A stretch of 64,000 nucleotides of DNA. Source: Ahaetulla prasina. Lineage: Eukaryota > Chordata > Lepidosauria > Squamata > Colubridae. The translations under genes were made by a program, and so were the position numbers. The notes beneath the pieces are model-generated. The model was not told where the DNA came from and made no database searches. It saw only the letters and a list, made by a program, of their open reading frames with translations. Position 1 is the first letter of the stretch. Every line of letters starts with the position of its first letter. The stretch is taken from the NCBI RefSeq assembly GCF_028640845.1, contig NC_080548.1, positions 9,480,314 to 9,544,313 on the forward strand, in the 5' to 3' direction. Positions 21,666-32,454 of this stretch are shown piece by piece.

Positions 21666-22389
21666 TTGCTGTTATTCTGTTTCCTCAGCCTTGTAAGAGT
21701 CTGTTAATGTAACCTTAGAATAAAGATAGGGCTAGTGCTCCTGGGTGCATTTAATTTCATTTAATTTTATATATTTTTGGTATTATATTAGTATATAATA
21801 TTGGTATTATATTTCACTTGGCTACCCTGTGATATGATTGAAATGAACAGAAGTTGCACTAGCAGGAGATCAGGTTTGTTCGATTTGGTTCCTCACATTG
21901 GACGAAGTCTGCCAACCATTTCTTGTTCGACAAACTGGGATGGAGTAAGATATATCAGCAGAACGTATGCACAATCCATGCCAACTATGTAACATGTTAT
22001 TTAAGTCATCTAAGTCAATGTTTTTCAAACTTGGCAACTTTAAGATATGTGGACTTCAACTCCCAGAAGTCCTCAACCAGTCATCATGAAGAAAGCATCT
22101 GGCAAACTATTCTGAGCAGACTGTTCCACAATCAGGGTCATATTTATCAAAGTCACTTGACCAAATTATTTATGGGAAACAGAAGACACAGGAATAAGAG
22201 GTATTTTGGAAAACTTGATGCTAAGCCATTTATGGCTTTAAAGTACAACAATCATCTAAGGCAATGTATACAGCTGTAGAAAAATGATGCCCTCCATGTT
22301 TTGCAATATATATATACAAAACCAGTAGATATTTTATTTTCCATGAATGTAAGTTGATACTCACCATGATTTTGTACACAAGAATGTGT
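21666..22389. other. Mostly unassigned; old hAT remnant at 22018-22095
   Basis: Positions 22018-22095 (TTTTTCAAACTTGGCAACTT, GTGGACTTCAACTCCCAGAA) are one arm of the palindromic hAT MITE family. A short AT/TA-rich run lies at 22305-22316. No gene was recognised. Confidence 0.45.
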
Positions 22390-23338
22390 TGGTTTCTCAA
22401 CCCCTGAGACGTGAGGTTGAACAACTAGCCTCGTGGTGCAACCGAAACAATCTGGAACTGAACACACTCAAAACGTAGAAATGGTGGTAGACTTTAGGAG
22501 AAACCCTCCAATACTTCCACCTCTAACAATACTAGACAACACAATATCAACAGAAGAGAACTACAAATTTCTATGTTCTACCATATCACAAGATCTAAAA
22601 TGGACAGCTAACATCAAAAACATTATCAAAAAAGCACAACAAAGAATGTTCTTTCTGCGCCAACTCAGAAAGCTCAAAGTGCCCAAGGAGCTGCTGATAC
22701 ACTTCTACAGAGGAATTATTGAGTCTGTCATCTGCACCTCTCTATAACTGTCTGGTTTGGTTATGCAACCCAACAAGACAGACAGACTTCAGAGAATAAT
22801 TAGAACTGAGGGAAAAACAATGGCTACCAACCTGCCTTCCATTGAGGATCTGTATACTGCGCGAGTCAAAAAGAGGGCTGTGAAAATATTTACAGATCCC
22901 TCACATCCAGGACATAAACTGTTTCAACTCCTACCCTCAAAACAACGCTACAGAGCACTGCACACAAGAACAACTAGACACAAGAACAGTTTCTTCCTGA
23001 ACGCCATCACTCTGCTAAACAAATAATTCCCTCAACATTGTCAAACTATTTGCTAAATATGCGCTACTATTAATCTTCTCATCGTTCCCATCACCCATCT
23101 CCTTCCACTTATGACTGTATGACTGTAACTTTATTGCTTGTATCCTTACAATTTATATTGATATTGTTTCCTGATAGCTTATTTGTACCCTATGACTATC
23201 ATTAAGTGTTGTATCTTAAAATTCTTGATGAGCATATCTTTTCTTTTATGTACACTTTTCTTTTATGTACATATGCACCAAGACAAATTCCTTATGCGTC
23301 CAATCACACTTGGCCATTAAAAAATTCTATTCTATTCT
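22390..23338 (+). mobile_element. CR1/L3-type LINE ('Snake1'-like) 3' part with (ATTCT)3 tail
   Basis: Two frames cover the end of the reverse transcriptase and the C-terminal domain. At 22433-22747: VVDFRRNPP, FLCSTISQDLKWTANIKNII, KAQQRMFFLRQLRKL. At 22757-23026: DRLQRIIRTE, LPSIEDLYTARVKKRA, DPSHPGHKLFQLLPS, SFFLNAITLLN. One frameshift separates them at about 22747. The 3' UTR ends TTCCTTATGCGTCCAATCAC, TTGGCCATTAAAAAATTCTA with only three ATTCT units (23324-23338). 5'-truncated; the catalytic domain is absent. Confidence 0.9.
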
Positions 23339-23431
23339 GAGGAAGAATGGGTCAGGACAATAAGACAGGTGCCCTCTTCTGCATGGACAAAATAGCAGCC
23401 ACCATTTCCATGTGTATAGATAGAAGGAAAT

Positions 23432-25000
23432 ACGTTGTTGTTGTTTTTGTTGTTTTTGTTAGTTGCAAAATCGTGTCCAACCCATCACAACCCCTTGGAC
23501 ATCGTTCCTCCAGTCTTTCTGTCCTCTACCATCCTCTGGAGTCCATTGAAGCTCATGCCTTCTGCTTCAGTGATTCCATCCAGCCACCTCATTCTCTGTC
23601 ATCCCTTCTTCTTTTCCCGTCAATCTTTCCCAGCATTAGGCTCTTCTCTAATGAGTCCTTCTTCTCATTAGGTGGCCAAAGTATTTCAGTTTCATCTTCA
23701 GGATCTGGCCTTCTAAAGAGCAGTCAGTGTTAATCTCCTCTAGGACTGACTGGTTTGTTCACCTTGCAGTCCAAGGGACTCGCAGGAGTCTTTTCCAGCA
23801 CCAGAGTTCAAAGGCCTCAATTCTTTGGCACTCAGCCTTTCTTATAACTTTCACAGCCATACATTGCAACTGGGAAAACCATAGCCTTGACTATACGCAC
23901 TTTCATTGGCAGGGTGATGTCTCTGCTTTTTAGTATGCTGTCTAGATTTTCCATTGCTTTCCTCACCAGGAGCAAGTGTCTTTTAATTTCTTGGTTGCAG
24001 TCCCCATGTGCGGTGATCTTGGAGCCCAGGAAAATAAAATCTGTCACTACCTCCATTTCTTCCCCATTTATTTGCCAGGAACTGAGAGGGCCAGATGCCA
24101 TGATCTTAGTTTTCTTAACATTGAGTTTCAAGCCAACTTTTTGCTGTGGTCCCCAGCAACCTGTGGAGCTGGCAGCAGAGTTGGACAGTGAGGAGACTGG
24201 GGAGGACAATGGGTCAGTCCTGGAGTCAGGGGAAGGCCCGGATGAGGGCTCTGCGTTGGAGGCAGGGATGGGGCCAGAGCCATCTGGGAGCAATGTGCGG
24301 ATTCCGGAGCCTCCAGAGGCAGACAGCACAGATGCAGAGGAACAGGAGGAGCCTGTTCCTAGTGCACACATGCAAAGAGCAGAAGGCAAGAGCAGCTAAA
24401 GCAAAAAGGATGACTCAGTAATAAGGCCAGGAGATGATTGCCCCGTGCCATAAGGCTTAAAAGAGCAGCAATGGCTCTTGGGTTCTTTCTAGGAAAGCAA
24501 TGTTGCTACAATTGTTTCTCATCTCCTGTTTCTGAACTTCTTGAGGATCTTGCCAAGAAAAGCCTGGTGCCAAAGAAGACAAAGGTTTGTGGTAAGGCCG
24601 AAGGACTTATGCTGAAGGACTTTGTTTTGGACTTAATTTGGACTAAGCTGAGAATGAAGTAATTCTCAGCTGTTCTAATAAAATATGTTTGTTTAGGACT
24701 GATTGTTTCTGGTAATAATTATTCGGGCCTAGGTCACAACACTTTTGCACTCTCCTTCTTCACCCACATCAAGAGGCTCTTTAGTTCCTCTTCACTTTCT
24801 GCCATTAGAGTGGTATCATCTGCGTATCTGAGGTTGTTGATATTTTGGCAATCTTAACTCCAACTTTTGATTCATCTAGCCCTGCCTTTCTCATGATGTG
24901 CTCTGCATATAAGTTAAATAGGCAGGATGACAGTATACAGCCTTGCTGGACTCCTTTCTCAATTTTGAACCGATCGGTGGATCCATGTGCAGTTCTATGT
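23432..25000 (-). mobile_element. BovB (RTE) LINE, 5'-truncated, split by an LTR
   Basis: The minus strand encodes BovB reverse transcriptase in two blocks, 25000-24747 and 24141-23432. The catalytic motif NLRYADDTTL is intact on minus at about 24810-24843. After the LTR comes VGLKLNVKKTKIMASGPLSS, then WQINGEEMEVVTDFIFLGSK and DCNQEIKRHLLLVRKAMENL. The element ends on minus with GTTGCAACTAACAAAAACAAC-type sequence at 23432-23470, as BovB 3' ends do. Removing the LTR and one CTTTT copy restores continuity of the reading. BovB is widespread in squamates and known for horizontal transfer. This copy lacks endonuclease and much of the reverse transcriptase. Confidence 0.93.
24142..24741 (+). mobile_element. 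Solo LTR, 600 bp, TSD CTTTT, inside BovB
   Basis: Begins TGCTGTGGTCCCC and ends GGTCACAACA; allowing changes at the left, this is the TGTTGTGACC...GGTCACAACA inverted terminus seen intact at 59715. Flanks are CTTTT at 24137-24141 and 24742-24746. An AATAAA at 24678 supports the plus orientation. It shares an AGCTGGCAGCAGAGT, GACAGTGAGGAGACTGGGGA block with the LTR at 59715, so the two belong to one family. No internal sequence or second LTR. Confidence 0.93.
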
Positions 25001-25096
25001 ACCCCAAAACTAATAGGTTCCAGTGATTATCAGGAATGTTGATATCTAGTCTTTGTATGATGTTGTGACAAAATAAATAAATAAATAAAATAAATA
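25001..25096 (+). mobile_element. LINE 3' tail ending in (AAAT)n
   Basis: TGTATGATGTTGTGACAAAAT followed by AAATAAATAAATAAAATAAAT is the same 3' terminus as in the fragment at 18897-19330. Only the tail is present. Confidence 0.55.
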
Positions 25097-25620
25097 GTCT
25101 AACAAAGAGAAGGATTAAGGATGACAGGATAGCAGTCTTCAAGTACTTGAGAGGCTGTCACAGAGAATAGAACAGGACAGAATAATAGATTTGGAGAGGA
25201 CCTTGGAGCTCTTCTAGTCCAAACTCCTGCTCAAGCAGGAGACCACAAACCATTTCAGACAAATGTTCAACCTCTTCTTAAAAACCTCCAGTATTGGAGG
25301 ACCCACAACTTCTGGAGGCAAGAAGAAGAGATCAACCTATTTTCCAAAGCACCTAAAGGCAGGACAAGACATAACAGATGGAAACTAGTCAAGGAGAGAA
25401 GCAGTCTAAAACTAAGGAGACATGTCCTGTCAGTGAGAACAATTAATCAGTGGAACAGCTTGCCTCCAGAAGTTATGAGTGCTTCATCCCTTTTAAGAAA
25501 AGATTGGACAATCATTTGTCCAAAATAACGGAGTGTTCCCTGCTTGAACGGTGGGGCAGGGTGGGGGGAGAACTACAAGAGCCCTAAGGTCCCTTCCAAC
25601 TCTGTATTCTGTAAGTTTAA
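25097..25620 (+). mobile_element. CR1 LINE 3' end, interrupted by an inverted CR1 piece
   Basis: Plus-strand CR1 sequence runs AACAAAGAGAAGGATTAAGG to GAGAGGCTGTCACAG (25159), then resumes at 25321 with AGAAGAGATCAACCTATTTT and continues through the C-terminal coding region to the 3' UTR (GGTCCCTTCCAACTCTGTAT). The break falls where intact copies read GGCTGCCACAAAGAAGAGGG. Confidence 0.85.
25162..25320 (-). mobile_element. CR1 3' fragment inserted antisense into another CR1
   Basis: The segment AATAGATTTGGAGAGGACCT, TTCTAGTCCAAACTCCTGCT, AAAACCTCCAGTATTGGAGG, CCCACAACTTCTGGAGGCAA is the reverse complement of a CR1 3' end (compare 46845-47000). It lies inside the plus-strand CR1 copy of 25097-25620. 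Confidence 0.88.
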
Positions 25621-27304
25621 AGAACTTAACAACCCACTAAAAGATTGCAAATGATCAGCTGTCTGCAAGGAGTATAAATCCTTCCATTCCTCACCATCCA
25701 GTCAGAGCTGAAGAAGCTTCTTGGATGAGAAATGAAACGTCTTCAAAGAAAAACCAGAAAGCCCAGTTGCCTCTTGAAAAAAGCACCTTTGGTACAGGGT
25801 GAGCTGCTTCATAAATCTTACTGGTACCCTGGTGCTTTCAATGGCAACCCAACCCTTTCTTCCTATTCCAAAAACCCCTGTTTACCCCCTCCCCAACCTC
25901 TAAAGCTCTTTAATGGAGCCCACCTTTGTGTAATCTGGACTATGGATTGATTAAATCTGGGATCAAACTTTTCCAAAAGTTCATCAAATGTTTGGGTGGG
26001 AAAACTGCTGGAAAAATCTCTCTAAATGTCTCCAGAAGTTCTCCAACAATTTTTCAAAGATTAGTATGAGACAGTAGCTCATGAAAAGGACCTACTGAAA
26101 AAAATTTCTTCCTGATGTTTTTCCTTGAGGTGTATTGGCAGTGCTGGCAGACACAGAGGTTGCAGAAAATGCCCTTGTAAGGACCAGCTTCTCCCCCCCC
26201 CTCCAAGAAAGTACGAACTCTTGAGAACTTTGTGTTTCAAAAGAAGTCTTTTATTGAAAGGGATGAAAGCAATCAAAATTCAGAGCAAGCTCTGGGGTCT
26301 CTCAGGGGATGCAGTTAAGGATAAAGGAAATTAAGAACCCCCTCCCCACTGTCCGATGTGGATTCCGACCAATCCGCCAGGTGTGAAGATGAATTGTACC
26401 AGCCTCTCTGAGAGACAGATAAGAAGAGCTTCTCAGGGTCATCTTACAATCCACTCTCCCCCCCCCCCCCCATTTCATTTCCCTAGGTGTGAGAATTCTG
26501 CAGACATTTCTGGCTCCAGGTAATGGTTATAAATCAGGTTAAAGTTTATACAAAGAGGAACAGGCAGCAAATTGGATACTTAGGACACATAGGAAAAGAA
26601 CTAAATGTGACAACTCCAAATCCCCTCCCCTTCTTCCACGAAGAATGGCAGATACACGAATCTGACAGCCACGAAGGATTGCCCATTGAAAGAGATTGCA
26701 TATTTGTGGCCCTCATTATCATTTACAAATAAGAGCAAATGTTCACCTTCCTTCCATTTAAATTTCTCCAAAATTCTATTTTCTTGTGGAAGGACTTCTA
26801 AAGTATTTTTCCTCCTCCAAGTGAATGAAAACACGTAGGGACAAATGCTGGAGAACTTCCTGCCAATGTTCTCATCAATGAAAGCCACTTACAAGGACGA
26901 AGAGATAAGAGAAAAGGAACGGCACAATTCTAGTGACTTCTGCCCAGAAGAGGAGAAATCCCTTTGGCTGTGCCCACTTGAGAATATGCATTGTCTGTCA
27001 GTGGAACTCAGCTCGTATTATCAAGAAATACGTGGAAACAGCCACAGGCGGAAATGGAACAGAAGGAAGAAGAAACTTCTCAGCATCACGGCTGTCTCAG
27101 GAGAACCTTCCGGCAATGTGCTTAGGTGCAGAAAGTAACAGCATGAGAAGGTTCCATTATCAAATGAAGCAAGCCAGGCAGACAAAATTGCATAATTACT
27201 GTCACACAAGCCACCAATGGAAGATTCAGAGCTTACTACTCTAACACGTTGCTTCCTGAGTTTCATAACTGCTATAGAGAGAGAGCCAGGTGTAAACCTG
27301 AAAG
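25621..27304. other. Unassigned stretch; poly(C) run at 26456-26472
   Basis: No host gene is recognised. Positions 25680-25790 (AGTCAGAGCTGAAGAAGCTT, CTTGGATGAGAAATGAAACG) look like a dispersed repeat I cannot name. Poly(C) runs occur at 26191-26199 and 26456-26472. AAGAAGTCTTTTATTGAAAG at 26240-26260 resembles an antisense polyadenylation region of an LTR, but I could not find ends. Frames of 65-107 aa overlap on opposite strands and show no motif. Confidence 0.4.
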
Positions 27305-27838
27305 CATTTACATGGAATGGTTGTAGTCTTCCGCTTACAACCATTTGGTTAGTGACCGTTTGAAGTTACAACAGCACCGAAAAAAGTGACATACAACAGG
27401 TCTTCAACTTACAAGCCCAAACGTTGCAGCATCCCCATGGTCATGTGATCAAGAGTTGGGCGATTAGCGATTAGCATGCATTCACAACAGTTACAACATA
27501 TAGATCATGTGATTCAGTGATGAAATCCATTTTTTTTTACTACCAGTTCTATGGGTGTGGCTTGGTGGGCATGGCAGGAGAAGGATACTGCAAAATCCCC
27601 ATTCCCTCCTCACTCTTGGGGGAAGGATATTGCAAAATCTCAATTCCTACCCCACTCTGGGGCCAGCCGGAAGTGTTATTTGCCGGTTCTCCAAACCACT
27701 CAACATTTCCGCTACCGGTTCTCCAGAACCTGTCAGAACCTGCTGGATTTCACCCCAATGTGATTGCCATTTGTCTTGCTGGGAAATTCTATCCCAGTTG
27801 TGATCATAAGTCAAGGTCTATCTGTAGGCAGGAATGCT
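27305..27838. mobile_element. MITE of the CAGGTAGTCC family (copy 2), carrying a nested hAT
   Basis: Left part GGTTGTAGTCTTCCGCTTAC, GGTTAGTGACCGTTTGAAGTT, CGTTGCAGCATCCCCATGG; right part GTGATTGCCATTTGTCTTGC, CATAAGTCAAGGTCTATCTG. The two parts are joined once the hAT at 27515-27757 and one ATGTGATT are removed. Same family as 12034, 27849 and 42242. Confidence 0.7.
27515..27757. mobile_element. hAT-type miniature element, 243 bp, TSD ATGTGATT
   Basis: Ends CAGTGATGAAATCC / GGATTTCACCCCA; identical flanks ATGTGATT at 27507-27514 and 27758-27765. Internal sequence is very close to 8290-8533 and 10182-10416. Nested within the MITE of 27305-27838. Confidence 0.93.
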
Positions 27839-27848
27839 TAATGTAGTA

Positions 27849-28244
27849 CAGGTAGTCCTCAATGTATGACCACAATTGAGCCCAAAATTTCTGTTGTTAA
27901 GTGAAACATTGATTAGGAGACTTTTATCCCATTTTATGGCTTTTCTTGCCACAATTGTTAAGTGAATCACTGCAGCTGATTAGTTAGTAACCCGGTTGTT
28001 AAATGAACCTGGCTTTCCCATTGACTTTGCTTGTCAGAAGGTTGCAAAAGATGATCACGTGACCTTGGAACATTGCAACCATCATAAACATGAGCCAGTT
28101 GCCAAGCATCTGAATTTTGATCACATGATCATGGGGATGCTGTAACAGTTGTAACTGTGAAAAATGGTCCTAAGTTACTTTTTTCAGTGCCTTTGTAACT
28201 TTGAACAGTTACTAAATGAAGTGGTGTAAGTTGAGGACTACCTG
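27849..28244. mobile_element. MITE of the CAGGTAGTCC family (copy 3), 396 bp
   Basis: CAGGTAGTCCTCAATGTATG ... GTTGAGGACTACCTG form good inverted termini. The body holds GAGCCCAAAATTTCTGTTG, CACTGCAGCTGATTAGTTAG, CCATTGACTTTGCTTGTCAG, GATCATGGGGATGCTG. On its right it abuts L3 sequence at 28245 directly. It is the most complete family member here. Confidence 0.85.
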
Positions 28245-28775
28245 CTGATCCAGTTCTACAGAGGAATTATTGACTCTGTCATCTGCACTTCTATAACTGT
28301 CTGGTTCAGTTCTGCAACCCAACAAGACAGAGACAGACTTCAGAGGATAATTAGAACTGCAGAAAAAACAATTGCTACCAACCTGCCTTCCATTGAGGAC
28401 CTGTATACTGCACGAATCAAGAAGAGGGCCGTAAAAATATTTACAGATCCCTCACATTCTGGACATAAACTGTTTCAACTCCTACCCTCAAAACAACGCT
28501 ACAGAGCACTGCACACCAGAACAACTTGACACAAGAACATTTTTTTCCCCGAATGTCATCACTCTGCTAAACAGATAATTCCCTCAACAGTGTCAAACTA
28601 TTTACTAAGTCTGCACTATTAATCTTCTCATCGTTCCCATCATCCATCTCCTTCCACTTATGACTGTATAACTGTAATCTGGTTGCTGGTATCCTTACTA
28701 TTTCTTTTATATACACTGAGAGCATATGCACCAAGACAAATTCTTTGTGTGTCCAATCATAGTTGGCCAATAAAG
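28245..28775 (+). mobile_element. CR1/L3-type LINE 3' fragment
   Basis: Starts at the coding block GATCCAGTTCTACAGAGGAA (SVI...YRGIIDS region), continues through the C-terminal domain (EDLYTARIKKRAVKIF, FQLLPSKQRYRALHTR) and the 3' UTR to GTCCAATCATAGTTGGCCAA TAAAG. Same family as 22390-23338 and 61680-63139. 5'-truncated. Confidence 0.9.
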
Positions 28776-28861
28776 AATTCTATTCTATTCTATTCTATTC
28801 TATTCTATTCTATTCTATTCTATTCTATTATATTCTATTCTATTCTATTCTATTCTATTCT
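28776..28861 (+). repeat. (ATTCT)17 microsatellite at a LINE 3' terminus
   Basis: About 17 ATTCT units with one ATTAT variant. It begins exactly at the end of the L3 3' UTR, as at 63140, 50085, 46250 and 23324, so it is a LINE-seeded repeat. Confidence 0.97.
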
Positions 28862-29124
28862 GTATATTCAAGGCAATTCATGCTGAAGAGACAATACAGT
28901 CTCTCTTATTGGGCACAGCCTCAGTGAAGGGCTCTGCAGGCTACTGAAACTACTTCAGCTTATCCAATTGCTAGAGGTAGCTTTTGCACACATTTGTGTT
29001 CAAGGCCTCTCACTAGTAACTACAGATGTCATGGGAAGGATCCAAAGTCACGTGAGTTGGGCTTGAATGGCAAATTGTTTCATTGTTTCAAAGGGGAAGC
29101 TGGCATTTTCCAGATGTGAGGGGT

Positions 29125-29285
29125 CCTTGGTGCTTTTTGAGGTGGTTGTTTTCTTCCAGGCATTTCATTACCCAAACTGTAATTGGGTCATGAAAGGTCT
29201 GCAATAAAACCACCAATTTCAGAGAGCATCAAGGACCCCCGATTTCAACCCTGAGCTGCAAATATTCTCCTTTATTTTCCAGATA
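29125..29285. repeat. Palindromic dispersed repeat (copy 3 of 3)
   Basis: Arms GGGTCCTTGGTGCTTTTTGA and TCAGAGAGCATCAAGGACCC enclose a centre with CATTTCATTACCCAAACTGT. AACCCTGAGCTGCAAATATT follows, as in the copy at 19800. Confidence 0.7.
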
Positions 29286-29369
29286 TGTTAAAACTACCAT
29301 GCCCAGAAATGTCAACAATCCCTGCTAGCTGGAAACTCAGGGAGTTTTTCATCTGTATAAAGCCAACCC

Positions 29370-29955
29370 AGTCTTGCTGCATTAATAGAGGGATGGAATC
29401 AAGATCACATGAAGTGTTAGTACCACTTTATAATGCCATAGTAAGAATATACTTGGAATATTGCATCCAGTTTTGGTCACAATATTAAAAAAAGATGTTG
29501 AGACTCTGGAAAGAGTGCAGAGAAGAGCAACAAATATGATTAGGCAACTGGAGACTGAAACATATGAAGAATAGTTGCTGGAATTGGGTGTGTCTAATTT
29601 AATGAAAAAAAAAGAATAGGGATGACATGATAGCAGTGTTCCAATGTTTGAGAGACTCCTACAAAGAAGATGGGATTAACCTATTTTCCAAAGCACCAGA
29701 AGGCAAAACAAGAAGCAATGGATGGAAGCTAATCAAGGAGAGAAACAACCTAGAACAAAGCAGAAATTTCCTGGCAATGAGAACAATTAACCGTAAGAAC
29801 TGGCTGCCTTCAGAAGTTGTGGGTGCTCCATCACTGGAGGATTTTAAGAAGAGATTGGACAACTCCTCATCTGAAATGGTATAGGGTCTCTTGCTTGAGC
29901 AGGGGATTGGACTAGGAGATATCCAAAGTCACTTCCAATTCTGTTATTCTTCATA
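29370..29955 (+). mobile_element. CR1 LINE 3' end
   Basis: Coding remnants appear in order: GIESRSHEVL-like start, [10 protein letters not shown], then [15 protein letters not shown] sequence, SKAPEGKTRSNGWKLIKERN, and WLPSEVVGAPSLEDFKKRLD, ending with the 3' UTR GCAGGGGATTGGACTAGGAG. Frame breaks occur at about 29488 and 29580. The hAT element at 29971 follows directly. Confidence 0.9.
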
Positions 29956-29970
29956 CATGCACCTGAAAGG

Positions 29971-30353
29971 CAGGGCTGGGCTTCAAAATTTTTATCAAGG
30001 GATTCTCTGCCGGGTTGCTGGATGGGCGTGGCCATGGTGGGTGTGGCCTAATCAGCCTTCTGCACTACTGCGTGGGGGTGTCTTTGCCCTCCCTGGGCTC
30101 CGGAGGCTTTTCTCGAGCCTCCGGGAGAGCAAAAATGGCCTTCCCAGGTTCCAAAGGACCATTTTTCTCTCTCCCTGATTCTCCGTGCATGCCCTGCACT
30201 TATCTGCATCCAAAATAGGTTTTGTGGGGACTCCTGGGAAGGGCGGGGTGAGCAGGGCCAGCCAGGAGTGAGATTTGGGGGTTCTCTGAACTGCACAGAA
30301 TCTTAGCTAGAGGTTCTCCTGAGCCCCTGAGAACCCCCAACAACCCACCCCTG
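29971..30353. mobile_element. hAT-type element, 383 bp, TSD CTGAAAGG
   Basis: Ends CAGGGCTGGGCTTCAAAATT / AACAACCCACCCCTG; identical flanks CTGAAAGG at 29963-29970 and 30354-30361. The interior is GC-rich (TGGATGGGCGTGGCCATGG, CGGAGGCTTTTCTCGAGCCT), more so than its neighbours. No transposase. The short relative at 52809-52945 shares its right-hand part. Confidence 0.9.
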
Positions 30354-30361
30354 CTGAAAGG

Positions 30362-31035
30362 CCACAGCAGAGTGGGGAAGAGAGAGAGAGAGAGACATAA
30401 TTGAGAAGGCTCAGGACTGCAGATTAAACTGCCATTTTTGAGCAAACAGTTTTACGACAAACTTTTCTTTCAGCAGGACAGATCAAGTTCTCACCAGTGG
30501 TGCAAGTGGGGTGAGTTTTGCTTGAGCCATGACAAGGGTGTCAAATTTGTTTGATAAGAACATTCCCACAGGGCTAGAACCCTGCCAGTGGCTTCCTTTC
30601 TTTCTCTAAGGCTCTCTTTCTTGGTAGCAGAGCTAGCCTAGTCTTGTCTTGTGGAACATGGTTCAAATTCTCCCCCCTCTTTCAAGATGAGATCATGGGA
30701 ATGAGAGGATCAGCCTTGGCCATGATTGGACAATCACCTATTTAGTGCACCTGAGCAGGTTTTTCTCAAGAGCCTCCTTTTTCATTCTTCATCTCTTCCA
30801 TTCTTCTTTTTGGCCTTATTTCCCTTTAAACAGAGACATGGTGCAAGTAAAAATGATAAGTGTAAAATCTGAAAACAGTCAAGCCGGGAAAGAAAGAAAA
30901 AAGCATAGCATGCTATCATGCCTCAACCTATCACAACTGTCAGTTGTGGTTCTCCAGCCACAACTCCTTATTCTGAAATTGATTAAGTTGTAGGAGACTC
31001 TTGGATACGACTCAGCTAATGGTGATATTTTATGG
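30362..31035. other. Unassigned stretch
   Basis: A GAGAGA microsatellite lies at 30379-30396. No gene or named repeat was recognised. Confidence 0.4.
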
Positions 31036-31800
31036 CAGACAAGAAAGAAGCCAGCTTCGACAAAAGTTCTGTCTATCAGCAGCCAGAGTTCATTTATATA
31101 TGAGTATCTCAGAGTTTCTACTCCAGCTTTTTTCTTTCTTTCTGCCTTTCCATGCCAATGGATATTGGGCCATTCTCTTCAAGATCTGGCTGGGCCTTCA
31201 GAAGTGCCAGGATTTTTTTTCCAGTCTAAGCATCATCATACATTCTAAATCCAGATGAGTAAGTTCAGTGCTTCTACAAATGGGGGGAGAGGAGGAGGAG
31301 GAAATGAATCCTAATCTAATGTTCAAAAGAAAGGCAAAACGAATAAAGTAATGTGTCAGGGTTCCAAGTAATACACTTATAGCAAACATAGAATAAGTCC
31401 GAACTTGAACAAAAGTCAACTTCTCATGAGTTAATCCTCCATCTCATCATTTGTGACTGGTTTTATCAATCAAAGATTTATTATTGATAACTTTGATTTA
31501 TTTATTCGCTAAAGCAAGACCTGAGCTTCGTTCATCTTCCTTAACATGGCTTCTTCCACATTGAGTTTAAACTCCCTTTGTTCCTGGAACACATGACTTA
31601 TCAAGGAAGACTGATCCATATAAGGCCAGGGGGTTGTGGCAGACAAGAAAGAAGCCAGTTTCAACAGAAGGTCTGTCTATCGACAGCCAGAGCCCATCTA
31701 TATATGAGTATCTCAGAGTTTCTACTCCAGCTTTTTTCTTTCTTTCTGCCTTTCCATGCCGATGGATATTGGGCCATTCTCTTCAATATCATAGAAGGCA
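31036..31800. repeat. Duplicated segment: X (31036-31176), Y (31185-31630), X' (31641-31793)
   Basis: X and X' are near-identical: GGCAGACAAGAAAGAAGCCA, CTATATATGAGTATCTCAG-type sequence, GTTTCTACTCCAGCTTTTTT, GATATTGGGCCATTCTCTTC. Y (GGGCCTTCAGAAGTGCCAGG ... GTGTCAGGGTTCCAAGTAAT ... AAGACTGATCCATATAAGG) recurs at 40440-40930. Several AATAAA words on minus and a TATATA word raise the possibility of an antisense LTR bounded by ...CCCTGACA at 31353, but I found no TSD. Seen: the duplication. Inferred: LTR origin. Confidence 0.65.
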
Positions 31801-32323
31801 GCTAGGATTTAAGGACACAGCACTTCTCACTAGCCTAAGAATTTAAGATTCCTGCTAGCCAGCTCATCCCTAGCAATGTGCCATTGAACTAATAAGTCAA
31901 TAGAGGCACTGTGGTTACAAAACAATCCAATAGGACTTACCAAAAAGATAGGAGATCCAAAATTCATAGCATTTTCATAGCAAAATTCATTAGGTCTGCA
32001 TCCCCGTTGATCTAGAGTATGGTCATGCATCTGGAGAAGCATCCTAAGAAAATTTACTGCCTCCTCATTAATCCCATGTGTGCTTCCTCCTTTACCCCTC
32101 CTTTTGTAGCCTTGTAGCCTCCCATTAGGAGGTTAGCCAATTGGCACCCTGTAGCTGTTACTCTGAAAAATGCTTGCAGATAGGCAGGTCAGGAAGGGCA
32201 ATCAGCCAATCTGGATAGCTGTGTGTCTTAGTTCAACAGAGGACTTAGTCCTAGTCATGGAGTTCTCATGGAGGTCGTGCCTCCAATTTGCTACTCTGTT
32301 GTGCTAATGGCAGAACTGGTCTT
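31801..32323. other. Unassigned stretch left of the L1 insertion
   Basis: No gene or repeat recognised. It ends at the L1 target-site duplication. Confidence 0.4.
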
Positions 32324-32454
32324 GACCACTTGTAGTTTTTTTTTTTTTATTATTATTATTATTATTTTTTTTGCAACAAACAAACAAAAAGAAAATACAT
32401 TATTACACCCTTGTGCTATACATAAAAGGAAGATTTGGGTCTTCGGATATATCC

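Noticed and set aside
23887..24399. 170-aa plus-strand frame with acidic C-terminus
   Set aside because: It runs from antisense BovB into the solo LTR; the acidic part is the LTR's repetitive GAG/GAC-rich block, not a known domain.
25701..25750. Possible hammerhead ribozyme core (GGATGAGAAATGAAACGTC)
   Set aside because: A hammerhead needs CUGANGA before stem II and GAAA after it with a closing third stem. Here the first box reads UGGAUGA and no third stem forms.
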